Below are positions 25,166 through 33,862 of a DNA stretch of 50,201 nt, one piece after another. A program made the position numbers and the translations under genes. Source of the DNA: Bacteroidota bacterium (GTDB lineage: Bacteria; Bacteroidota; Bacteroidia; Chitinophagales; Chitinophagaceae); NCBI GenBank assembly GCA_005883765.1, contig VBAQ01000001.1:1-50201 (forward strand), written 5' to 3'. Under the pieces are notes generated by a model that was given only the letters and a program-made list of their open reading frames with translations, had not been told where the DNA came from and did no database searches. The stretch's first letter is position 1. Each line of letters starts with the position of its first letter.

Positions 25166-25879
25166 TTATTTCACCGGTAAAGACGGCCTTACTTCTATCT
25201 TACTGGGCAATGTTCGGGGGTTGATCTGTAAAAGGTCGAGTACGACCTCACCAATATCCTCGGGTTGTATCTTCCAGGCATCCGCTTCAGAGGGAACATG
25301 GTTGTTAAAATTGGTAGCGACAGAACCGGGCATGATGGTCGTAACTCTTATTCCGAATTTTCTTAGATCGAGCATGATAGCTTGTGTAAAACCGACCAAT
25401 CCAAATTTGCTTGCATTATAGGCGGCGCCGTTTTCAAAAAAATTCGTGCCGGCCAGGCTTGCCATCGTAATAATGTATCCTTTGGTTTTTTTCAATGCTT
25501 CGATGCTAGCCTTTACGCTGTTAAACACGCCGGTGAGATTTGTATCAATGGTAGTCTTCCAATCTTTTTCAGACATGGCGTCGATCGATGAGAAAATACC
25601 TACACCTGCATTCGCAATCAGCACGTCCAATTTTCCAAAGTGATCAATGACTGCTGAAACTGTTTTTATTTCTGATGCGAGAGAAGTTACATCAGATTCA
25701 AGAGCTAATATCTTTGAGGCATCTTGACTTAAAGAGTCAGTGGCTTGGTTTGCCGCACTAATTGTTCGACTCGTAATGGCCACTCTCATACCGTTGCCCA
25801 GCAATATTTTTGCAATCCCATAGCCTATGCCTTTGCTTCCGCCGGTTATGTAGGCGACCTTGTCCTGCAGATTATTCAT
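25166..25879 (-). CDS. SDR family NAD(P)-dependent oxidoreductase
   Basis: A classical short-chain dehydrogenase/reductase of 237 residues. The cofactor motif is TGGSKGIGYGIAKIL (about residues 12-26), with NAG in VLIANAGVGIF and an active-site serine in ITMASLAGTNF. The catalytic YxxxK is in AAYNASKFGLVGFT (about residues 153-163), followed by PGSVATNF. The 3-oxoacyl-ACP reductase-like branch is likely, but the substrate cannot be deduced. It is a single gene on the minus strand with no obvious operon partner. Confidence 0.88.
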   Translation of the reverse strand: MNNLQDKVAYITGGSKGIGYGIAKILLGNGMRVAITSRTISAANQATDSLSQDASKILALESDVTSLASEIKTVSAVIDHFGKLDVLIANAGVGIFSSIDAMSEKDWKTTIDTNLTGVFNSVKASIEALKKTKGYIITMASLAGTNFFENGAAYNASKFGLVGFTQAIMLDLRKFGIRVTTIMPGSVATNFNNHVPSEADAWKIQPEDIGEVVLDLLQINPRTLPSKIEVRPSLPVK

Positions 25880-25965
25880 AATACAAAGTTGACAAATTCT
25901 ATTATAAAACAGGCGATATGAAATAAAGTTGAGGACAAAAATTCATTCTTATCGGAACCTTCCAA

Positions 25966-25993
25966 CAAAAAAAGCGATGCTTAACATCGCTTT
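25966..25993 (-). terminator. Intrinsic terminator of the glycine-zipper lipoprotein gene
   Basis: On the minus strand AAAGCGATG pairs with CATCGCTTT (plus-strand arms 25985-25993 and 25971-25979) around a 5-base loop, and the stem runs into a T tract. It lies 20 bases after the stop codon at 26013. Confidence 0.8.
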
Positions 25994-26012
25994 AAATCTA
26001 CATAGGGTGTTT

Positions 26013-26453
26013 TTAATAACGTCCATATTTTTTATCACGGTGTCTGCCGTATAAATATCCACCAGCTGCACCCACTGCGCCACCAATTACTGCTCCCGCC
26101 ACCCGATGATGATCCTTGCTGAGAACTGCGCCCAGGACAGCACCGGAACCAGCACCGATTGCGGCACCTTTAGCGGCACGACTCCAACCTCTTTTGCGGA
26201 CCACCGTAGTCGTGCGAGCGGGATAACTTGATCGGCTAACATATCTGGTACGGTGATGGTAAACCGGCCTTGTAGTGCTGTGATAGGTGACCGGATAACC
26301 AACGGTTGGATGAGTATTATAAGTACCGGCAGAAGGATTAGAATTATAGTTGAGACTATCTATTGGATAATTATTCATCTCTGTTTGGGCCGCTTTCTGT
26401 TTGCAGGCCGCAAATAAAAAGGTCGCTGATATTATTATTAAAGTCTGTTTCAT
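26013..26453 (-). CDS. Glycine-zipper lipoprotein (YMGG-like)
   Basis: A 146-residue probable lipoprotein. From the ATG at 26453 the signal MKQTLIIISATFLFAACKQ ends with a lipobox (FAAC, cysteine at 17). A disordered Ser/Thr/Tyr/His-rich segment (20-80) leads to a basic stretch VVRKRGW. A glycine-zipper membrane-inserting segment follows, AAKGAAIGAGSGAVLGAVLSKDHHRVAGAVIGGAVGAAGGYLYG (about 92-135), and the protein ends in a short basic tail. It is likely attached to the outer membrane. Function is unknown; glycine-zipper lipoproteins are often envelope-stress related. An upstream in-frame start at 26501 would bury the lipobox and is rejected. Confidence 0.82.
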   Translation of the reverse strand: MKQTLIIISATFLFAACKQKAAQTEMNNYPIDSLNYNSNPSAGTYNTHPTVGYPVTYHSTTRPVYHHRTRYVSRSSYPARTTTVVRKRGWSRAAKGAAIGAGSGAVLGAVLSKDHHRVAGAVIGGAVGAAGGYLYGRHRDKKYGRY

Positions 26454-26662
26454 AACCACTTTTTTGATACAATAAGCTTTTTCAATGACCATGCCACCCA
26501 CGTCCGTTGTAATTAATAGTTTGCAAAAAGCATTTTATGAAATTGAGTGCCTGTGATTTTTACATGAGGCGCGATCATAAACTATAAAAATCCATGAGAA
26601 GAAATGGAAAAGCGTGAATATGCGTGAGGAAAAAGTTGGGAGAAGAAATAAAATTTGTGCGG

Positions 26663-27652
26663 TTATTTTCTTATAGGCTGATGCATCATGATGGTGTTGA
26701 TCAATTGTTGAACGATCTGAGATGACTGCTGTTCCACAAGATGACTATGGATTGAGGGTTTTGTGATCCACGTATTGCTTCCATCGTTTGCTACTACCAT
26801 TTTACCTTTTTTGACCCCATACCAGGGTCTATATCCCTTGACGGCTACTAACACTGCTGTTTCGTCCCAGCTCTTACGGCCCGCACTATCTTCATTGCTC
26901 AGCGGTATACAAATCCGGAACACATCTTTTACAGGACTATTAATGATAGCAGCATTTTGTATGATAGGCAAGCCGGTCTTTATTTTCATGCCTATTTCAA
27001 AGCCACTCAACAATACAGGAGTTTCCCAATGTTCAAATACAAATTGCGAGGCAACTGCATCCCGGTTAACATTAAATTCACTCCCGGAAGGAAATCTGCC
27101 TGCCATGCAAACTAATTGCTTCACTTTTTTCTTTATTAATTCTTTGCCATTCAGCTTTGAATATTTGTCCGGCATTGAAGTCATCAAGGCATAAAGATTA
27201 GTAAGAAATCCTGTGGTTACAATTGTGACACTTTTATCAGGCTGCGTGGCAAGGACTTTTCTATACACTTCCGTAGCAGCAGGCACTTCTTCATTCTTTT
27301 TTATTTTATGAGGGTACTTCAATATTAATGTGTCCGTCCAATGTTGCCAATCTCTTAGATCAAGCGCTTTCTCTTTTGGTACTCCGATCAATAAACCAGG
27401 CCTGTTAAAATAGGTATTGAATACATTGAATACTGCTGCCACTCCTTCATATTTTGTGCTTGCCACTGTAGCCAGAATTTTGACATAACCGCTATCGGCA
27501 AATGCATGAAGCAATGCAATGGCACCTACGTCATCATAATCAGGTCCCATGTCGCTGTCAAAAATGATTGGAGTGGGCTTAATTTTTTGAGTAGGCACGG
27601 GGACTGAGCATACAAGCAAACAAAAGCAAAAAAAAATTTTGAAAAAAGGCAT
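26663..27652 (-). CDS. Nucleoside hydrolase (IunH-like), exported
   Basis: A 329-residue protein with a signal peptide (MPFFKIFFCFCLLVCSVPVPTQ) followed by the nucleoside hydrolase Ca2+-binding motif FDSDMGPDYDDVGAIALLHAFA (about residues 32-53). It also has VTIVTTGFLTNLYALM and NVNRDAVASQFVFEHWETPVLLSGFEIGMK, where the family binds ribose. Members cleave the N-glycosidic bond of purine or pyrimidine nucleosides; substrate preference cannot be read. Export suggests periplasmic scavenging. It is the third gene of an operon with the OCD-like and threonine dehydratase-like genes (13-base gap). Confidence 0.85.
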   Translation of the reverse strand: MPFFKIFFCFCLLVCSVPVPTQKIKPTPIIFDSDMGPDYDDVGAIALLHAFADSGYVKILATVASTKYEGVAAVFNVFNTYFNRPGLLIGVPKEKALDLRDWQHWTDTLILKYPHKIKKNEEVPAATEVYRKVLATQPDKSVTIVTTGFLTNLYALMTSMPDKYSKLNGKELIKKKVKQLVCMAGRFPSGSEFNVNRDAVASQFVFEHWETPVLLSGFEIGMKIKTGLPIIQNAAIINSPVKDVFRICIPLSNEDSAGRKSWDETAVLVAVKGYRPWYGVKKGKMVVANDGSNTWITKPSIHSHLVEQQSSQIVQQLINTIMMHQPIRK

Positions 27653-27665
27653 AATGATGTCGTGT

Positions 27666-28637
27666 CTAGCTAATTGTTCCCGAAAGAATTTTAATCAATT
27701 TTTCCGCATCAATATTTCCACCGGATATTACACAAACGATCTTTCCATGTCCGGCTTTTGCTGTCAGCGCAGCCGCCAGCGATGAACCTCCCGCTCCTTC
27801 CGCAATAATGCGGCTTCTTTCCATTAACAACTTCATTGCTGCCGCAATTTGTTTCAGGCTCAAAACGATGGAGCCATCCACCAGCTTACTCACAAGAGGC
27901 CACATCTCAGCAAGTATGCTGCTGCTTCCCATACCATCCACAAAGCTTGGAACATACTCTACCTCCACTGGGTGACCGGCAGCAAGGGAAGGGGCAAGTG
28001 GCGCAGCCGTTTCAACTTCCGAAGCAAAGATTCTCACTTCCGGTTTTATTGCTTTTATTGCTGTAGCTATTCCACTGATGAGACCACCGCCACCATAGGG
28101 TACGATTACCGTGTCTACACCAGGAAGGTCTTCGAGTATTTCCAATCCAATGGTTCCGTTACCGGCAATCACCTGCGGATCAGCTACCGGGTGTATGAAC
28201 AAACCTTTCATGCCCTCGAATTCTCTTGTTATGATCACCTGCCACCAATCATTAAATGGAATTTTGATAAATTTTGCGCCGAGCCTTGTAATGGCATCCA
28301 GTTTTGTTTGCGGGGCATGATCGGGCACGACCACAGTGCACGGAATGTTCATCATTCTTGCATTCCACGCTACGCCCTGCGCCATGTTTCCCGCACTGGC
28401 TGTATAGACTCCCTGCTTAAGAAGTGATTTGTCAGCAACACTCATGGCATTGCCAGCGCCTCTCAATTTAAAAGAACCGATAGGCTGAAGATTTTCCGGC
28501 TTCAGATAAATTTCTCCTGGGAATCCTTCGTAATAAAACCGCATGAGTGGCGTACGATTCACTTTTCCTTTAATTCGCTGGTGTGCTTGGCGAATGTCTT
28601 CAAGTGTGACTGTAATTTTTGTTTGTTCAGTGATCAT
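27666..28637 (-). CDS. Threonine/serine dehydratase family PLP enzyme
   Basis: A 323-residue fold-type II PLP enzyme (threonine ammonia-lyase / serine racemase group). The PLP lysine is in LQPIGSFKLRGAGNAM at about residue 56. SAGNMAQGVAWNARMM is the phosphate/substrate loop, VPYGGGGLISGIATAIKAI is the glycine-rich loop, and CVISGGNID is near the end. It has no C-terminal ACT regulatory domain, so it is of the catabolic or racemase-like type rather than biosynthetic IlvA. The gene starts 11 bases after the OCD-like gene ends. The pairing suggests an amino-acid breakdown pathway. Confidence 0.88.
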   Translation of the reverse strand: MITEQTKITVTLEDIRQAHQRIKGKVNRTPLMRFYYEGFPGEIYLKPENLQPIGSFKLRGAGNAMSVADKSLLKQGVYTASAGNMAQGVAWNARMMNIPCTVVVPDHAPQTKLDAITRLGAKFIKIPFNDWWQVIITREFEGMKGLFIHPVADPQVIAGNGTIGLEILEDLPGVDTVIVPYGGGGLISGIATAIKAIKPEVRIFASEVETAAPLAPSLAAGHPVEVEYVPSFVDGMGSSSILAEMWPLVSKLVDGSIVLSLKQIAAAMKLLMERSRIIAEGAGGSSLAAALTAKAGHGKIVCVISGGNIDAEKLIKILSGTIS

Positions 28638-28648
28638 ACTTTCGCGCT

Positions 28649-29608
28649 TTATCTTGAATTAATTTTCTGAAAAATAAACCAGCAGGCAAAAATATCCTCG
28701 ATCGCAATTCCTAAGGACTTAAAAATAGTTATCTCATCCTCACTTTCTCTTCCCTTCTTCACTCCAGTCAAAACTTCACCCAATTCGCCATTAACATGAT
28801 CGTTCGTCAACGCACCTTCTTTTTTCGGAATGAGAAAGTCACCAGCTTCGTTAAAAAGAGAGTCATAACAGTCAGTAAACAATTTTGATTTCACAATAGC
28901 GGCCGTATCCAACTCGCGTGAGGAGGGAGTGCTGGAGCCAACAGCATTGATGTGGGTACCCCTGGAAATCCAATCACCCATTACAACCGGTTGGGGCGAT
29001 GACGTAACTGTGCAAATAATATCTGCATTCTCTACAGCCTGCTGTGCAGTTTTTGTTGTGGTGATCGGTACAGCGTACCGGCTCGATATTTTTTTCGCAA
29101 GCCTGAACGCATTTTTTTCACTCCTGCTCCAAAGATTTATTTGTTCTATATTTCTGACTAGTCGGATAGATTCAATGTGTCTTTGCGCCTGTTCACCCGA
29201 ACCAATAATCGCAAGCAACTTGGAATTTTCTCTTGATAGAAGTGCCGTGGCTAGTGCGCTGGCGGCCGCGGTACGGATGGCGGTGATCTCAGATGCATCA
29301 AAGATCATCAGGGGTTGTCCATGCTCGGCATCAAGCAACATCACTACTCCCTGGTGAGATGGGTAACCGGCATCTTTGTTGGCGTGAAACACACTGATCA
29401 CTTTAATTCCCATCACCCCAAGATCCTTTGCATAGCCCGGCATCATGCCCAACAAGCCTGGTTTGTCCGACAGCCGCATTATAGTTCGCAGTGGCTGCAT
29501 GCATTGACCACCCGCAAACGAACGAAACATTTTCTCCATCACATCAATGCACTCTTTCATCGTTAACAGCGAAGCAATTTTTTCCTTGCCGACAAATAAG
29601 GGATCCAT
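28649..29608 (-). CDS. Ornithine cyclodeaminase / mu-crystallin family protein
   Basis: A 319-residue NAD(P)-binding enzyme of the OCD/mu-crystallin family. Its early part contains MQPLRTIMRLSDKPGLLGMMPGY, followed by MGIKVISVF and DASEITAIRTAAASALATALLSR. The Rossmann motif is LAIIGSGEQAQRHIESI (about residues 131-147), and INAVGSSTPSSRELDTA is typical. Members act as ornithine cyclodeaminase, alanine dehydrogenase or ketimine reductase, and the sequence alone does not decide which. It is the first gene of the operon with the threonine dehydratase-like enzyme and the nucleoside hydrolase. Confidence 0.87.
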   Translation of the reverse strand: MDPLFVGKEKIASLLTMKECIDVMEKMFRSFAGGQCMQPLRTIMRLSDKPGLLGMMPGYAKDLGVMGIKVISVFHANKDAGYPSHQGVVMLLDAEHGQPLMIFDASEITAIRTAAASALATALLSRENSKLLAIIGSGEQAQRHIESIRLVRNIEQINLWSRSEKNAFRLAKKISSRYAVPITTTKTAQQAVENADIICTVTSSPQPVVMGDWISRGTHINAVGSSTPSSRELDTAAIVKSKLFTDCYDSLFNEAGDFLIPKKEGALTNDHVNGELGEVLTGVKKGRESEDEITIFKSLGIAIEDIFACWFIFQKINSR

Positions 29609-29619
29609 CAGGTTGCCTT

Positions 29620-29646
29620 GAACCCTTTCGGGTTCTTATAAAGATA
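29620..29646 (-). promoter_or_regulatory. -7 box and 5' hairpin of the OCD operon
   Basis: The minus strand reads TATCTTTA at 29646-29639, one base from TAnnTTTG. A few bases downstream, at about the start site, is GAACCC-GAAA-GGGTTC (29635-29620), a 6-bp stem closed by a GNRA-type GAAA tetraloop. The mRNA would thus begin with a stable hairpin, some 12 bases ahead of the ATG at 29608. Confidence 0.5.
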
Positions 29647-29746
29647 GAGTTTTTGAAATGTCGAATTACCTTCATGTTGAGTTTTGCCGCTTGCAGTGGT
29701 GTTCTGACATTCACTTGACGTGGTGCTATTCAGCACTTATTGATGA

Positions 29747-30259
29747 TTACAACCCGGCATTATTTTTTGATCGCAATTCTGACATGATCAGATCGACAAT
29801 TCGATCAGGCCCATTTGAAATATCAATAGTCACAGCTTGGTGTGGTATCTCGAGTATCTCAAATTGCGAGGACAGCAGACCCGGCGGCATGAAATGATCT
29901 TTTCTTGCTTTCATACGCTGCTGTATCAGTTCATAGCTGCCTTTTAAAAATATCCAGACCAATGGGACGGTGATCCCGGCCGATAGTGCTGTTCTGTATT
30001 TTTCTTTAAGTGCAGAGCAGGCAATAATAGCTCCTGCTTTTTTCATTTCAACCTTTGCCAGTTCATTGATGCTCGTTAACCATTCCGCTCGATCTTGATC
30101 ATTCAAAGCCTGTCCCGCCTTCATTTTTTCTTTGTTCGAAAGAGGATGGAAGTCATCACCATCAAAAAAGGGAATGCCTGTTCTTGCCGACAATTTTTTT
30201 CCGACGGTCGTTTTTCCCGATCCGGAAACACCTATGATATAAATAATAACTGGATCCAT
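29747..30259 (-). CDS. gntK: Gluconokinase
   Basis: Phosphorylates D-gluconate to 6-phosphogluconate with ATP. It is 170 residues long, the normal GntK size. The P-loop is YIIGVSGSGKTTVGKKLSARTGIPFFDGDDFHPLSNKEKM (about residues 6-45), which includes the conserved substrate-binding DGDDFHP. WLTSINELA, ACSALKEKYRTAL and DHFMPPGLLSSQFEILE (lid and C-terminal signature) follow. The frame opens at a TTG (30271); the ATG at 30259 is the better start. It is a single gene, divergent from pheT, with no gluconate transporter or dehydrogenase beside it. Confidence 0.92.
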   Translation of the reverse strand: MDPVIIYIIGVSGSGKTTVGKKLSARTGIPFFDGDDFHPLSNKEKMKAGQALNDQDRAEWLTSINELAKVEMKKAGAIIACSALKEKYRTALSAGITVPLVWIFLKGSYELIQQRMKARKDHFMPPGLLSSQFEILEIPHQAVTIDISNGPDRIVDLIMSELRSKNNAGL

Positions 30260-30337
30260 ATCGGCTAACAAAGAAACGAACGAATCATGATAAGAGACCA
30301 GGGCTTGACGTCGGGTAAACTGTTCTCCTGTTTCGTA

Positions 30338-30345
30338 TATCTTTG
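30338..30345 (+). promoter_or_regulatory. -7 box of pheT
   Basis: TATCTTTG, a perfect TAnnTTTG box 38 bases ahead of the pheT start; no clear TTG at the usual upstream spacing. Confidence 0.55.
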
Positions 30346-30383
30346 TCAGCCTGCAAACACCGGAGTAAATTAAGGTAGCGAGT

Positions 30384-32810
30384 ATGAAAGTTTCTTACAA
30401 ATGGCTGGGCGAATATGTTCCTGCAATCCCTGAACCGGAAAGATTGAGCCGCATTCTCACATCGATTGGCCTCGAAGTGGAAGATTTTTATAAATACGAA
30501 GACGTCAAAGGCGGCCTTGAAGGACTGGTAATTGGCGAAGTGCTGACTTGCGACAAGCATCCGAATGCAGATAAGCTTACTTTGACCACTGTAAATATTA
30601 ATGCAGTAAACCCTTTACAGATTGTTTGCGGCGCACCTAATGTTGCAGTTGGACAAAAAGTAATAGTCGCAAAGCCCGGTACTACAATTTTTCCTGTGGA
30701 AGGCGAGCCGTTTGAGATCAAGGTTGCTAAAATTCGCGGTGTAGAAAGCCAGGGAATGATATGTGCAGAAGATGAAATTGGCCTGGGAACATCACATGCA
30801 GGCATCATGGTTCTGGCTAACGATGCGAAACCAGGAACTCTCGCGGCTGAATATTTTCAATTATATCAGGATTGGGTTTATGAAATTGGCCTTACGCCCA
30901 ATCGCATGGACGCGATGAGTCATTGGGGCGTGGCAAGAGATGTGTGCGCTTATTTAAGCCACCATGATAGAAAAAGTTCAAAACCGCGGCTTCCAACTCT
31001 CACGGCGTTTAAGGCAGATAACAATTCTCGTCCCATTCGGGTTACCATTGAAAATACAGAGGCCTGTCAACGTTATTCTGGAGTAAGTATCTCAAACATC
31101 AGGATTGCTGTCTCTCCGTTATGGATGCAGCAGAGACTGAAGGCGATTGGAGTGAGACCAATCAACAATATTGTCGATGTCACTAATTATATTCAACATG
31201 AAACTGGTCAGCCACTTCATGCTTTTGATGCCGATGAATTAAGAGGGCAGGAAATAATTGTAAAAAATTTACCAGAAGGGACGGAATTTGTTACCCTGGA
31301 TGAAAAGAAAAGGAAATTAAGTGCGGAGGATTTAATGATTTGTGATGCAAAGGAAGGTGTATGCATTGCCGGTGTGTTTGGTGGTTTGCATAGTGGTGTT
31401 ACGGATAAAACGACAAATGTTTTTTTGGAAAGTGCCTGGTTTAATCCGATCAATATCCGCAAAACATCATTTCGTCACGGCTTGCGCACGGATGCGGCCA
31501 GCCGCTTTGAAAAAGGAATTGACATTGGCAACACGGTAAATGTATTGAAAAGGGCAGCGATGATGATCAAAGAAATTTGTGGTGGTGAGATCACCTCTGA
31601 GATTGTCGATGTTTATCCGCATCCACGGGAAAAAGTCCAGGTGGCATTGAAATATCATTACCTGAAAAAACTTTCAGGGAAAAATTATCATCCCGACACC
31701 GTAAAAGATATCCTTAGTGTTCTTGGATTTGACATTATTAAAGAAGGTATTGATGAATTGGTAGTAACGGCGCCTTTGCACAAACCGGATATCTTTTTAC
31801 CGGCAGACGTTGTAGAAGAAATCATTCGTATTGACGGCCTGGATAATATTGAAATACCTGCTTCCATTACCATGACGCCATCAGTTGAGGAACATTACAG
31901 CGCGGAAATGTTCCGCGAAAAATGTTCAAACTATTTAGTGGGGTTAGGGTTTAATGAGATCATGACTAACTCGATCACAAATGAGGCCTATTTCGATGAA
32001 GTTGAATTGCAGGAGGCCGTGAAGATGCTGAATAGTCTTAGCGCTGATCTAAATATCATGCGCCCATCCATGCTCGAAACTGGCCTGGAGTCGATTGCTT
32101 ACAATTTAAACCGAAAGAATAATGACCTGAAATTTTTTGATTTTGGAAAAACATACTATAAGCAAGGCGCAGGCAAATATTATGAAACCGAGCATCTGTG
32201 TCTTTACACCACCGGACACGTGCATGATGATAGCTGGCGCAGTAAAACTGGTAAGGCTGACTTTTATTTTTTAAAGGGTGCCGTGACATCTTTATTGAAG
32301 CTATTGGGGATAACGGCAGATAGTTTTGAGGCCTTCACTCATCCGAAGCTGTCAATCGCGTCGCAAATCAGGATCAATGGATCGGTGATGATACAATTGG
32401 GCGCAGTAAACAATACTCTACTGAGCCAGTTTGATATCAAGCAACCTGTTTATTTTGCCGACATCAACTGGAATGCTTTGCACGTACAGGCTGAGACTAG
32501 TGAAATAAGGATTGAAGGCATTCCGAGATTTCCTGCAGTACAAAGGGATCTTGCCATCATTGTTGACAGCCAATTGAAATACGAGCAAGCAGAAGGGGCG
32601 GTACAAAAACTCAAATTGGATCAATTACAGGAGATGAGATTGTTTGACGTGTTTGAAAGCGAGAAGCTTGGGCGGGATAAAAAGTCAATGGCGATTAACT
32701 TTACTTTCTTGAACAAAGAAAGGACACTAACCGACTTGGAAATTGATGAAATGATGAATAAGATCATGGCAGCCCTTGTTAAAGAACTGGATGCTGAAAT
32801 AAGAAAATAA
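30384..32810 (+). CDS. pheT: Phenylalanine--tRNA ligase beta subunit
   Basis: The beta chain of the alpha2-beta2 phenylalanyl-tRNA synthetase, 808 residues, complete. MKVSYKWLGEYVP is the standard start. An EMAP/OB-type tRNA-binding domain lies at about 40-150 (GLVIGEVLTCDKHPNADKLTLTTVN, CGAPNVAVGQKV). The B3/B4 editing domain follows (TPNRMDAMSHWGVARD, RPINNIVDVTNYIQHETGQPLHAFDAD), then B5 and the catalytic-like core (ETGLESIAYNLNRKN). The C-terminal anticodon-binding FDX-ACB domain has FPAVQRDLAIIVDSQLKYEQ. pheS is not adjacent, as is common in Bacteroidota. The coiled-coil gene follows after 32 bases and may be co-transcribed. Confidence 0.97.
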   Translation: MKVSYKWLGEYVPAIPEPERLSRILTSIGLEVEDFYKYEDVKGGLEGLVIGEVLTCDKHPNADKLTLTTVNINAVNPLQIVCGAPNVAVGQKVIVAKPGTTIFPVEGEPFEIKVAKIRGVESQGMICAEDEIGLGTSHAGIMVLANDAKPGTLAAEYFQLYQDWVYEIGLTPNRMDAMSHWGVARDVCAYLSHHDRKSSKPRLPTLTAFKADNNSRPIRVTIENTEACQRYSGVSISNIRIAVSPLWMQQRLKAIGVRPINNIVDVTNYIQHETGQPLHAFDADELRGQEIIVKNLPEGTEFVTLDEKKRKLSAEDLMICDAKEGVCIAGVFGGLHSGVTDKTTNVFLESAWFNPINIRKTSFRHGLRTDAASRFEKGIDIGNTVNVLKRAAMMIKEICGGEITSEIVDVYPHPREKVQVALKYHYLKKLSGKNYHPDTVKDILSVLGFDIIKEGIDELVVTAPLHKPDIFLPADVVEEIIRIDGLDNIEIPASITMTPSVEEHYSAEMFREKCSNYLVGLGFNEIMTNSITNEAYFDEVELQEAVKMLNSLSADLNIMRPSMLETGLESIAYNLNRKNNDLKFFDFGKTYYKQGAGKYYETEHLCLYTTGHVHDDSWRSKTGKADFYFLKGAVTSLLKLLGITADSFEAFTHPKLSIASQIRINGSVMIQLGAVNNTLLSQFDIKQPVYFADINWNALHVQAETSEIRIEGIPRFPAVQRDLAIIVDSQLKYEQAEGAVQKLKLDQLQEMRLFDVFESEKLGRDKKSMAINFTFLNKERTLTDLEIDEMMNKIMAALVKELDAEIRK

Positions 32811-32842
32811 AACTCAAAATAAAAAATTATTGGAGTACAATC

Positions 32843-33130
32843 ATGTCTGATCTGGATGTGCAGATAAAGCGGATACAGGAAAAGGTTGAACGAATGTTGA
32901 AGCGGTTTAATGAATTGCAGAGAGAAAATACGCAATTGAAAAAAGAATTAGAAAAATCGTCCAGGCAAAGTTCGCAATATCACCAAACGATTGACGCACT
33001 AAAGCAGAAGGTGGAAGTATTAAAGATCAGTTCAGGAAATTGGGATGAGAATGACAAAAAGGAATTTGAAAAACGAATTAACCACTACATACAGGAAATA
33101 GACAAATGCATTGCGTTACTTAGCGAGTAA
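32843..33130 (+). CDS. Small coiled-coil protein upstream of zapA
   Basis: A 95-residue protein that is almost entirely a predicted coiled coil: heptad-like leucine/isoleucine spacing in VQIKRIQEKVERMLKRFNELQRENTQLKKELEKSS, then IDALKQKVEVLKIS. A short C-terminal part reads DKKEFEKRINHYIQEIDKCIALL. There is no signal or membrane segment. Its place between pheT and zapA, and the coiled-coil nature, suggest a division-associated partner comparable to ZapB, but sequence similarity to ZapB is not evident. Its stop codon touches the stop codon of the convergent minus-strand gene at 33131. Confidence 0.82.
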   Translation: MSDLDVQIKRIQEKVERMLKRFNELQRENTQLKKELEKSSRQSSQYHQTIDALKQKVEVLKISSGNWDENDKKEFEKRINHYIQEIDKCIALLSE

Positions 33131-33388
33131 CTAGATTCTCTTCACCAGTTTCATTTTCATTTCGTCTTGCCCCTGTGTAAGCTCCAACGTATAAACGCCG
33201 TAAGGCAAATTGTTTAATCCTCTCCATATCACTTCATTATTTCTGGCTGGCATTTTTGCTTCGAGAGTGCTGCACACACAACCTTTATCATCTCTTAGAA
33301 TAGCTTTCAGCGATGTGTCAGGAGGAGGAGCGGTCAATTCAAATTTGAGCGAGTCTATAAAGACTGTTGATTTAACTTTGGCAAACAT
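33131..33388 (-). CDS. Small beta-rich protein resembling a stand-alone T9SS C-terminal tail
   Basis: An 85-residue protein on the opposite strand to its neighbours. After MFAKVKSTVFIDSLKFELTAPPPDTSLKAILRDDKGCV come strands resembling type IX secretion sorting domains: the late NNLPYGVYTLELTQG and the basic ending KMKLVKRI are typical of that fold. However, there is no signal peptide or cargo domain, so it may instead be a cytoplasmic relative of the fold. The frame is open to a TTG at 33472, which would add 28 residues. The family is not recognised for certain. Confidence 0.65.
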   Translation of the reverse strand: MFAKVKSTVFIDSLKFELTAPPPDTSLKAILRDDKGCVCSTLEAKMPARNNEVIWRGLNNLPYGVYTLELTQGQDEMKMKLVKRI

Positions 33389-33513
33389 CGGTATTGATTT
33401 AGTGTGAAAGGTTTTGTTAGGATATTCATGGATTAAAATGTTTTCAAAGTTTAACAGCCTTATTTGGGACAAGGGAGGTTGAAATTAAATAATGAATTTG
33501 TAAAATGCAAGCT

Positions 33514-33801
33514 ATGAGCGAATTAATTCCCGTAACGGTCATTATCGCAAATCGCAGCTACCGTCTGAGAATCTTACCTGAGGACGAAGAGGTACTGCGC
33601 AAGACCGTCAAAACAATAAATGAGAAGATAATCGAGTTTAAAACCCAATTTGCTGGCAAGGACATGCAAGACTATGTGGCCATGGTACTGGTATGGTTCG
33701 CCACCGAACAAAATGCCGCCATAGTTCAGCAAGTGGATAAGGATAATATAGCTAGTCAATTGCACACCATAGAGCGAATGCTCGAAGACCAACTCAAGTA
33801 G
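33514..33801 (+). CDS. zapA: Cell division protein ZapA
   Basis: A 95-residue Z-ring-associated protein that cross-links FtsZ filaments. MSELIPVTVIIANRSYRLRILPEDEEVLRKTVKTINEKIIEFKTQF is the ZapA globular N-terminal domain, and the C-terminal half (DYVAMVLVWFATEQNAAIVQQ... HTIERMLEDQL) is the coiled coil. The chosen start gives the usual MSEL opening; an ATG at 33505 adds three residues. It is preceded by a coiled-coil gene and followed by rny, a standard Bacteroidota order. There is no obvious own terminator before the rny promoter. Confidence 0.9.
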   Translation: MSELIPVTVIIANRSYRLRILPEDEEVLRKTVKTINEKIIEFKTQFAGKDMQDYVAMVLVWFATEQNAAIVQQVDKDNIASQLHTIERMLEDQLK

Positions 33802-33862
33802 GCATTGAATAAGACTGCCCTCGTAATTCTTGCCAAATTCCTAGTAATCAACTTCATTTAGC

